The position numbers and the translations under genes are program-made. A stretch of DNA of 48,252 nt, taken from contig JAAXIB010000062.1 of assembly GCA_012270585.1 (NCBI GenBank), positions 1 through 48,252 on the forward strand. Direction: 5' to 3'. Below are positions 41,859 to 48,252 of this stretch, piece after piece; position 1 is the first letter of the stretch, and each line of letters opens with the position of its first letter. The stretch comes from Nitrospirales bacterium. GTDB lineage: Bacteria; Nitrospirota; Nitrospiria; Nitrospirales; UBA8639. The notes under the pieces are model-generated. The model saw nothing but the letters and a program-made list of their open reading frames with translations. It was not told the origin of the DNA and searched no databases.

Positions 41859-44800
41859 GTGAAAATCGACCGCCGTTTTACCCGAGCCGAAGCATCTCCC
41901 TACGAAAACGTTCCTTTTTCCACGCGGTCTTCGGAAATCAGGAATCCGGACGGCTCCGTCGTGTTCAAACTCGATGACATTCAGGTTCCCGATCAATGGT
42001 CCCAACTGGCCGTGGACATTCTGGCGCAAAAATATTTCCGAAAAGCCGGTGTGCCGCAACTCGATGCCGATGGGAAGCCCGTCAAGGATGATCAGGGGGA
42101 CCCCGTTACGGGCGGCGAACGTGATGCACGGCAAGTGTTTCATCGCCTGGCCGGATGCTGGACTCAGTGGGGCGAGGCCCATGGGTATTTCGATACCAAC
42201 CAGGACGCCCAAGCCTTTTATGCCGAACTGTGTTTCATGCTGGCCAAACAAATGGCCGCCCCCAATTCACCGCAGTGGTTCAATACGGGCCTGCACTATG
42301 CATATGACATCAGCGGCCCCTCTCAAGGTCATTATTTCGTCGATCCCCACACCCAAAAACTCAACCGGTCCGGGAACGCCTACGAACGTCCCCAAGTGCA
42401 CGCCTGTTTCATCCAATCCGTCGATGACGACCTCGTCAACGATGGAGGGATTATGGACTTGTGGGTCAGGGAAGCCCGATTATTCAAATACGGGTCAGGG
42501 ACCGGGACCAATTTTTCCAGGCTTCGAGGAGAAAACGAGCCGTTGTCGGGTGGGGGAAAATCTTCCGGGCTGATGTCCTTCCTCAAAATCGGAGATCGTG
42601 CAGCGGGCGCGATCAAATCGGGAGGCACCACCCGACGGGCCGCCAAAATGGTGTGCCTTGATTTGGATCATCCCGATATCGAAGAGTTCATTGACTGGAA
42701 GGTGATCGAGGAACAAAAGGTGGCCGCCATGGTGACCGGATCCAGGATATGCGCCAGTCAGTTGAACGCCGTCCTGAAAGCCTGTCGTCAAAAAAATGCC
42801 AAAGGTCTCGAGACGGTCGAAATCGACCCCGAACGAAACCGCCAACTCAAGGAGGCCATCCGCTCGGCTCGTCAAGCAGGCGCGCCCGAAGCCTATATCC
42901 AACGGATCTTTGCCTATGCTCAAGCAGGCTATACCCATTTCGTATTTCATGAATATGACACGAACTGGGACAGCAAAGCGTATCAAACGGTGTCCGGGCA
43001 AAACTCTAATAACAGCATTCGCGTGCCCAACGGATTTTTTCATGCGTTACGGGAAAACGGCGAGTGGCATCTCACCCGTCGGACGGACGGAGCCGTGGCC
43101 AGGACGCTCAAAGCCAAGGATCTGTGGGATCGAATCTGTTGGGCGGCCTGGATGTGTGCCGACCCGGGCATTCAATACGATACGACGATCAACGAATGGC
43201 ATACCTGCCCGGACGACGGGCGCATCAACGCCTCCAACCCGTGCAGTGAATACATGTTCCTGGATGATACCGCGTGTAATCTGGCCTCCCTGAACCTGGG
43301 TGCCTTCATCACACCGGAAGTTGAATTCGACGTCCCGGCGTATCGACACGCCATCAGACTCTGGACCATCGTCCTGGAAATCAGCGTGCTCATGGCCGGG
43401 TTCCCGAGTCAGCCCATTGCCGAGAAAAGTTTCCTCTTTCGAACGTTGGGGCTGGGGTATGCCAACCTCGGGTCCCTGCTCATGCGGATGGGCATTGCCT
43501 ACGATTCTCCGAAGGCGCTGGCTATCTGCGGGACCCTGACCGCCATTCTGACCGGCGAAGCCTATGCCACCTCGGCAGAAATGGCGGCGGAACTCGGCCC
43601 GTTCCCCGGGTTTGCGAAAAACCGCGATCACATGCTGCGGGTCATGCGAAACCATCGAAGGGCGGCGTATCAGGCCACGCTTCACGAATATGAAAGCCTG
43701 ACGATGACGCCGAAGGGCATTGACCCGGCTTCCGCCCCTGCTGCGCTCTTGCGTGCCGCGCAAGAGACCTGGGACCGCGCCATCGAATTGGGAGAAGTCC
43801 ACGGATTCAGAAACGCTCAGGCCACGGTGATTGCCCCCACGGGCACCATCGGATTGGTCATGGACTGTGATACCACGGGGATCGAGCCCGACTTCGCCCT
43901 CGTCAAATTCAAGAAACTGGCCGGAGGAGGCTACTTCAAGATCATCAATCAAAGCCTGCCGCCGGCGTTAAAGAAATTGGGATATTCCCAGGAACAGATC
44001 CACGACATCATCACCTATGCCACGGGAACCCGAACCCTGAAACAGGCTCCGTTCCTGAATCACGAATCGCTCCGCGCCAAGGGGTTTACGCCGGAAGTGC
44101 TCGATTGTCTGGAATCGACGTTGGATGAGGTCTTTGAAATTCAATTCGCCTTTAATAAATGGACGTTGGGTGAGGATTTCTGCCGGGACATCCTCGGCTT
44201 CTCCGACGCCCAACTCAACGATCCCCAGTTCAACATTCTCAACGCGTTGGGCTTTACCCAGGAAGAAATTCTCGCGGCCAATGATTTTTGCTGCGGGACC
44301 ATGACGGTGGAAAAGGCGCCTCATCTCAAAGACGAACACCTTCCGATTTTCGACTGCGCCAACCGATGCGGTCGCATCGGGAAACGGTACATTTCGACTC
44401 AGGCGCACATTCGGATGATGGCCGCGGCACAGCCTTTCATCAGTGGCGCAATCAGCAAGACCATTAACATGCCTTCGGATTCCACCATCAGGGACGTGGA
44501 AGACGCCTACCTGATGGGGTGGCAGCATATGCTCAAGGCCGTGGCCTTGTATCGGGACGGTTCTAAACTGAGCCAGCCCCTCAATGCCTCGGTTGACTTG
44601 AAATCCGAACGGCACGACGACGTCATGAAGATGGCCCAGCAAGTGACGGAACGGGTGATGGTTCGGTATCTCGCCAAACGTCGCCCGCTTCCCTCACGAC
44701 GCGGGGGGTATACGCAAAAGGCCATGATCGGCGGTCACAAAATCTATCTCCGAACCGGTGAATACGAGGATGGGACACTCGGAGAAATCTTTCTCGACAT

Positions 44801-45386
44801 GCACAAGGAAGGGGCGGCGTTTCGCAGCCTCATGAACTGTTTTGCCATTGCCATTTCTTTGGGGCTCCAGCACGGCGTCCCTCTCGAAGAATTCGTCGAG
44901 GCCTTCCTGTTCACTCGCTTTGAGCCCAACGGCCCGGTCAACCTCAATGACCACATTAAGATGTCGACGTCGATCATCGACTATATCTTCCGTGAGTTGG
45001 CCATTACCTATCTCGACAAGAAAGAACTCGCACAGGTGAACCAGGACGACCTGCGTGGGGATTCCGTCAAACAGGATCCCGAATGCACGGATGATGAACC
45101 GGCCGACCCGAGAACCATCACGACGACGACCATCAACCCGGAACTGTTTCCCGCTCGACAGCGAATTCAAAGCGATACCGCGACCGGAAACGGCCAGGGA
45201 AACGGGAAAGTCGCACACAAACTCGAGATGAAGCGGGAAACCCTCACCTATGCCCTTGAAATAGAGGCGGCATATCAAAAAGGATTTGAAGGCGACCCCT
45301 GTCCCAATTGCAAACAGTTCAAATTAGTCCGCAACGGGATGTGTCTGGTCTGCAGAAACTGCGGTGAAACCACGGGGTGTTCGTAG
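41859..45386 (+). CDS. nrdJ: Adenosylcobalamin-dependent (class II) ribonucleotide reductase
   Basis: Converts ribonucleotides to deoxyribonucleotides using coenzyme B12, without oxygen dependence. At 1175 residues it has the long class II form. Hallmarks are [27 protein letters not shown] (active-site Cys), [20 protein letters not shown], the radical-site [20 protein letters not shown] with active-site cysteines, and [21 protein letters not shown]. The C-terminus carries a zinc-ribbon-like tail ([28 protein letters not shown]), typical of the B12-dependent form. The start is GTG 41859, with AGGGAGA 6 bases upstream. It converges on the SUMF1 gene after 2 bases. The promoter carries NrdR boxes. 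Confidence 0.95.
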   Translation: MKIDRRFTRAEASPYENVPFSTRSSEIRNPDGSVVFKLDDIQVPDQWSQLAVDILAQKYFRKAGVPQLDADGKPVKDDQGDPVTGGERDARQVFHRLAGCWTQWGEAHGYFDTNQDAQAFYAELCFMLAKQMAAPNSPQWFNTGLHYAYDISGPSQGHYFVDPHTQKLNRSGNAYERPQVHACFIQSVDDDLVNDGGIMDLWVREARLFKYGSGTGTNFSRLRGENEPLSGGGKSSGLMSFLKIGDRAAGAIKSGGTTRRAAKMVCLDLDHPDIEEFIDWKVIEEQKVAAMVTGSRICASQLNAVLKACRQKNAKGLETVEIDPERNRQLKEAIRSARQAGAPEAYIQRIFAYAQAGYTHFVFHEYDTNWDSKAYQTVSGQNSNNSIRVPNGFFHALRENGEWHLTRRTDGAVARTLKAKDLWDRICWAAWMCADPGIQYDTTINEWHTCPDDGRINASNPCSEYMFLDDTACNLASLNLGAFITPEVEFDVPAYRHAIRLWTIVLEISVLMAGFPSQPIAEKSFLFRTLGLGYANLGSLLMRMGIAYDSPKALAICGTLTAILTGEAYATSAEMAAELGPFPGFAKNRDHMLRVMRNHRRAAYQATLHEYESLTMTPKGIDPASAPAALLRAAQETWDRAIELGEVHGFRNAQATVIAPTGTIGLVMDCDTTGIEPDFALVKFKKLAGGGYFKIINQSLPPALKKLGYSQEQIHDIITYATGTRTLKQAPFLNHESLRAKGFTPEVLDCLESTLDEVFEIQFAFNKWTLGEDFCRDILGFSDAQLNDPQFNILNALGFTQEEILAANDFCCGTMTVEKAPHLKDEHLPIFDCANRCGRIGKRYISTQAHIRMMAAAQPFISGAISKTINMPSDSTIRDVEDAYLMGWQHMLKAVALYRDGSKLSQPLNASVDLKSERHDDVMKMAQQVTERVMVRYLAKRRPLPSRRGGYTQKAMIGGHKIYLRTGEYEDGTLGEIFLDMHKEGAAFRSLMNCFAIAISLGLQHGVPLEEFVEAFLFTRFEPNGPVNLNDHIKMSTSIIDYIFRELAITYLDKKELAQVNQDDLRGDSVKQDPECTDDEPADPRTITTTTINPELFPARQRIQSDTATGNGQGNGKVAHKLEMKRETLTYALEIEAAYQKGFEGDPCPNCKQFKLVRNGMCLVCRNCGETTGCS

Positions 45387-45388
45387 TT

Positions 45389-46288
45389 TTATTTCTTTAC
45401 GTCCATCGCACAACGGAACCCGATAGTCAGATCATTCGCGTCAATGGGGAAATTCGTCTCGGCGCTTCGCCGAGACGTCACCGTCAGCCATCGCGGTGGA
45501 TCTTCCCAAGACCCGCCTCGATAGACTTTCCGATCTCCTTCTTCGGGTCCTGGTGGATTTTTCTCCGGACTCGCTTCGTAATACGTTCGATCATACCAAT
45601 CCGCCACCCATTCCGAAGCGTTCCCGGCCATGTGATATAAGCCATAGGGACTTTTCGTCCCCTCCTTTAATCCATGGCGGATACTCATTCCGGTCACTCC
45701 GCTTTTCACGGGAGCCAAAGTCACTTCGTAGCTGACCCATCCGGTCGTTCCGAAGTTGTACCGTGCAATATCGACAAACGGCTGCATGTGCCCCCAGGGA
45801 TACCGGCGCCCATCGGTCCCCCGGGCACCCTTCTCCCATTCGGCTTCAGTCGGCAGCCGCTTGCCCGTCCATTGACAATAGGCTTTCGCGCTGTCCCACG
45901 CCATGCCGACGGCCGGACGGTCTTTCGCCTCTTCGAGAGCCGCATAATCATCCCACAACGGAGGCAACTCGTGATTGGTCTCATCGAGAAACTTCTGATA
46001 CCGCTCCATCGTTACTTCAAATTGATCGATATAATAACTGTCCAACCAAACCGTATGTTCCGGACGTTCATTCCTCGACCCGTCATTGGCTCCCATCAGA
46101 AATTCCCCTTCGGGGATCCTGATCATCGGAGCCCCATCCTTCCCCTCAATCATTTCAAATTGGGATTCGATTGGAGGTTCGGTTGACTCATACTTCCATT
46201 CAGCCGCCGCGGGGTGCCATCCCAGGACCATCCCCGCCATTCCAATGACAAGGGTCAACCACGCTCCACGCTCTTTGTGCCGATTCAT
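45389..46288 (-). CDS. SUMF1/formylglycine-generating-enzyme family protein
   Basis: A 299-residue exported protein. Signal peptide GAWLTLVIGMAGMVLGWHPAAA, then the FGE-sulfatase fold: MIRIPEGEFLMGANDGSRNE, HTVWLDSYYIDQFEVTMERY, RLPTEAEWEKGARGTDGRRY, GNASEWVADWYDRTYY and RGGSWEDPPRWLTVTSRR with IGFRCAMDV at the end. The true catalytic cysteines of FGE are not visible, so it may be a non-catalytic or differently acting family member. Such proteins are frequent in Nitrospira, but that is recall. Stop-to-stop with nrdJ. Confidence 0.88.
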   Translation of the reverse strand: MNRHKERGAWLTLVIGMAGMVLGWHPAAAEWKYESTEPPIESQFEMIEGKDGAPMIRIPEGEFLMGANDGSRNERPEHTVWLDSYYIDQFEVTMERYQKFLDETNHELPPLWDDYAALEEAKDRPAVGMAWDSAKAYCQWTGKRLPTEAEWEKGARGTDGRRYPWGHMQPFVDIARYNFGTTGWVSYEVTLAPVKSGVTGMSIRHGLKEGTKSPYGLYHMAGNASEWVADWYDRTYYEASPEKNPPGPEEGDRKVYRGGSWEDPPRWLTVTSRRSAETNFPIDANDLTIGFRCAMDVKK

Positions 46289-46371
46289 GATTCTCCTCCG
46301 TCCACAACTCCATGTCGTTATGGTGTTGAATTCCGTTGGCAGACTTCTCCGCCACTTCAGGGCTGTTCCTC

Positions 46372-46400
46372 ATTGTACAAAGTGAAATTGGGGATCACAA
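46372..46400 (-). promoter_or_regulatory. Promoter of the SUMF1 gene
   Basis: On the minus strand TTGTGA (46400-46395) and TACAAT (46377-46372) have 17-bp spacing. It lies about 85 bases before the start. Confidence 0.5.
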
Positions 46401-46449
46401 CCGGAAAAACCCCGAGATATCGACAAGGCTCTCACGACTGAATCACGAC

Positions 46450-46493
46450 ACCATCAAAAAAAGAGCCGCTGAACCCGGGTTCAGCGGCTGCTT
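46450..46493 (-). terminator. Terminator after tRNA-Glu
   Basis: AGCCGCTGAACCC / GGGTTCAGCGGCT forms a perfect 13-bp stem with essentially no loop, followed on the minus strand by a run of seven T. It sits right downstream of tRNA-Glu in the transcription direction, a classic intrinsic terminator. Confidence 0.8.
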
Positions 46494-46498
46494 TATGG

Positions 46499-46576
46499 TG
46501 GCGTCCCCAACGGGATTTGAACCCGTGTTGCCGGCTTGAAAGGCCGGCGTCCTAGGCCTGGCTAGACGATGGGGAC
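46499..46576 (-). tRNA. tRNA-Glu (TTC)
   Basis: A 78-nt cloverleaf on the minus strand with encoded CCA. Acceptor GTCCCCA/TGGGGAC, anticodon stem GCCGGC/GCCGGC with loop CTTTCAA giving anticodon TTC (46538-46540), T-loop GGTTCAAATCC. Followed by a strong terminator. Confidence 0.95.
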
Positions 46577-46725
46577 ACGAATTCTTAGAAAGAATGCATG
46601 GTAACAAGGGGCATCGGACCGAGTCAAACGTCGCCCTCGTTTCCGAACGGTTGCATGCACCGCAATACGTTCAGGACAAGTGAGGATACCATACGGGCAG
46701 CTTACGTGCAGGCTGACGTGAAAAA

Positions 46726-47180
46726 GGTATGGGGGTGGGTCGATAAGCCGGATTCTGTTCCGTATCGATCGTGCATACGGCGGTGACCATGTCTCTACGG
46801 CTTATGTTACCATAAGCTTCCAGCGACCTACCCGAGAACCTTGGCCGGGCCGACCTTTCCCGAACGTCACCGATGCATCCCCGCAAACGGCTGTCGCCGT
46901 GCGAAGCCGATCAGGCCGTTCGGAGCGTCCTCCTATTTGGTCTTGCTCCGGGTGATGCTTACCCTGCCATCCACGTCGCCGTGGACGCGGTGGGCTCTTA
47001 CCCCACCGTTTCACCCTTACCCCGGCAAACCATCGAAGGCTCGCCAGGGGCGGTTTGTTTTCTGTGGCGCTCATGTCGGATTGCTCCGCCTGGGCGTTAC
47101 CCAGCACCCTGCCCTTTGGAGTCCGGACTTTCCTCTCATCTGCGACCAGATGAGCGGCCACCTGACCCACGCCTCATACC
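46726..47180 (-). ncRNA. rnpB: RNase P RNA
   Basis: Catalytic RNA that matures tRNA 5' ends. On the minus strand the 5' conserved region GAGGAAAGTCCGGACTCC lies at 47118-47135 and the 3' end ACAGAATCCGGCTTATCG at 46742-46759. P1 is formed by GGTATG...GTGGGTC at the 5' end (from 47180) and GACCCAC...CATACC at the 3' end (to 46726), which sets the ends; a T-run follows at once. The size of about 455 nt is on the long side for type A RNA. Confidence 0.92.
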
Positions 47181-47187
47181 GAGGACT

Positions 47188-47216
47188 ATGATACGCAATG
47201 CCTGTCCTGGAAACAA
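47188..47216 (-). promoter_or_regulatory. Promoter of rnpB
   Basis: On the minus strand TTGTTT (47216-47211), 17-bp spacer and TATCAT (47193-47188) precede the P1 start by 7 bases, which puts the transcription start at G 47180. Confidence 0.6.
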
Positions 47217-47249
47217 GAGACTTACAGAAAGGGAGCGTTGCGGATACGT

Positions 47250-48083
47250 TTATCCATCTATCTGTTCCTGCGCCACGGGTTCCTCGGCGCTCACGCATGC
47301 CTCATTGAGCGCGGCCTCATAATACAAAATGCGATGGCAGTAGGGACAGGGCAACAGTTCATCGGCCCGCTTCACACTGGCGACCAACTGGGGAGGAATT
47401 TGCAATTGACAACCCTGGCAGGTTTCGCCCTGAACGGTTGCCACCACCACGAGTTTCAAGGAGGACTTGAGCGTCGAGTATCGATGATAGACTCGTTTTT
47501 CCAATGAGGCCAACAGGGTTTGCCTCTCTTGCTCGATCCGCGCGAGTTCATCCGCCAGTTTCGCCGATAAGGCCTCCAACTCAACCTTTTCCCTCTCCAA
47601 GGTTTTCGTCACGTCCTGAAGAAGTTGCTCGACTTCATCCAATTCCTTCCGTTTCTCTTCCCCCTGCTCCATGGCCAGAAGGACTCGTTCTTCCAGGCCA
47701 TCCTTTTTCTTATTGGCCAGTTCAATTTCAAACAAATGGGCTTGATACTCTTTATTCGTTTTCAATTCGTTCAACCGCCCGCGCATTTTCTGTACGTGAC
47801 TCTCATGCGCACTCAAGTCCTGTTCGCCGCTGCGCCGCTCCGCCGCAATGGTCTCCAGCACGGTCTTCAGGTCTTCCGAGCGCTTGCGAGCCTGTTCAAC
47901 CGGCAACTGCGCCGCGTGAAGACGTTGGGGAATCTGTTGTTGCTGTTTTTCGAGATCGTGCAGCTTCAAATCAAGCTGCTGGAGTCGCACCAGGAGGGAA
48001 AGTTGAAAATTCAAAAACGCCTCTGCGCAATAGAAATGAGTGAGCCATTCATGATCGAATACCTTACCCCACCTGCCGTACAA
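47250..48083 (-). CDS. Coiled-coil protein with C4 zinc ribbon (COG1579-type)
   Basis: The open frame encodes up to 277 residues. Most is coiled coil (QLDLKLHDLEKQQQQIPQR, LNELKTNKEYQAHLFEIELA, LEALSAKLADELARIEQER). The C-terminal zinc ribbon is TCQGCQLQIPPQLVASVKRA and CPYCHRILYYE, the mark of the COG1579 family. Its function is uncertain (nucleic-acid binding and RNA or DNA handling have been suggested). The first ~26 residues look non-homologous; a start near residue 27 (NFQLSLLVRLQQ, TTG at about 48008) is likelier. It is transcribed toward rnpB. Confidence 0.8.
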   Translation of the reverse strand: MYGRWGKVFDHEWLTHFYCAEAFLNFQLSLLVRLQQLDLKLHDLEKQQQQIPQRLHAAQLPVEQARKRSEDLKTVLETIAAERRSGEQDLSAHESHVQKMRGRLNELKTNKEYQAHLFEIELANKKKDGLEERVLLAMEQGEEKRKELDEVEQLLQDVTKTLEREKVELEALSAKLADELARIEQERQTLLASLEKRVYHRYSTLKSSLKLVVVATVQGETCQGCQLQIPPQLVASVKRADELLPCPYCHRILYYEAALNEACVSAEEPVAQEQIDG

Positions 48084-48093
48084 ATAGCAAAGT

Positions 48094-48170
48094 TGGTGGG
48101 CCCACCAGGACTTGAACCTGGGACCAACTGATTATGAGTCAGCCGCTCTGACCAACTGAGCTATGGGCCC
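48094..48170 (-). tRNA. tRNA-Ile2 or tRNA-Met (CAT)
   Basis: A 77-nt cloverleaf on the minus strand with encoded CCA. Acceptor GGGCCCA/TGGGCCC, loop CTCATAA with anticodon CAT, T-loop GGTTCAAGTCC. The anticodon-stem context GACTCATAATC and the overall sequence resemble the lysidine-modified tRNA-Ile2 that reads AUA more than elongator Met; TilS recognition cannot be checked here. Confidence 0.9.
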
Positions 48171-48252
48171 GCGTTCAGTCACGCGTTAAAATCCTTCGGC
48201 AAAACTGCGCAGTTTTCGGCTCTGACTCGGGTGGCGGAGTTTGCGCAAGGCC

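Noticed and set aside
46598-47322. Several open frames across the rnpB region
   Set aside because: They are accidental frames in the RNase P RNA gene, whose conserved ends and P1 pairing are clear.

Overview
The window is a contiguous piece of a bacterial chromosome of moderately high GC, interrupted by one AT-richer accessory island. The housekeeping gene order (trpS, gap-pgk-tpiA-secG, rplU-rpmA-obgE-proB-nadD-rsfS-bioB, miaB/mtaB, an adenosylcobalamin-dependent ribonucleotide reductase, an SUMF1-type protein, rnpB) and protein style suggest a Nitrospira-like member of the Nitrospirota. That assignment is inference; no rRNA is present to confirm it.

Bases 1-13716 are almost all core genes. 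A periplasmic TPR plus periplasmic-binding protein is followed by a site-2 protease and trpS. A glycolytic operon (gap, pgk, tpiA, secG) sits behind a clear sigma70-type promoter, and ilvE converges on it. The run rplU-rpmA-obgE-proB-nadD-rsfS-bioB follows. Bases 13.7-23.8 kb hold a decayed DUF4258/DUF2283 pair, a large FtsX-type ABC permease, a LuxR-type HTH protein, a minus-strand operon (LolD-like ATPase, dihydroorotate dehydrogenase, DmeF-like metal exporter), then comF, an orphan mraZ, a RusA-family gene, a small membrane coiled-coil protein and a secreted HEAT-repeat protein.

Bases 23.8-35.5 kb are the accessory island, a defence and toxin-antitoxin cluster. From left to right: (a) a divergent restriction-modification-like unit, with a HEAT-repeat protein carrying a PD-(D/E)xK-like motif and a small controller-type HTH protein facing a Zn-ribbon DNA methylase; (b) a SPARTA-type short Argonaute operon, in which a COG5606-type HTH gene overlaps a TIR-APAZ gene followed by a short pAgo gene whose last ~90 codons are in another frame; (c) an IS3 remnant, a DUF2971 gene and a DUF4258/MqsA-like pair; (d) a 230-bp MITE with 21-bp terminal inverted repeats and an 8-bp target duplication; (e) a second COG5606-type HTH gene; (f) a higBA module between two 19-bp direct repeats, one of which is the 3' end of tRNA-Arg(ACG); (g) a peptidoglycan-binding-like gene with a damaged 5' end.

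Bases 35.9-48.25 kb return to core content: miaB, mtaB, a small secreted protein, a KtrB/TrkH-type potassium transporter subunit, a small membrane protein, and nrdJ behind paired NrdR boxes and a long structured leader. An SUMF1 protein, tRNA-Glu, rnpB, a coiled-coil zinc-ribbon protein and tRNA-Ile2/Met(CAT) complete the window. The main unusual content is the SPARTA operon with its frameshift, the possible HEAT-nuclease R-M unit, and the tRNA-bounded higBA cassette.
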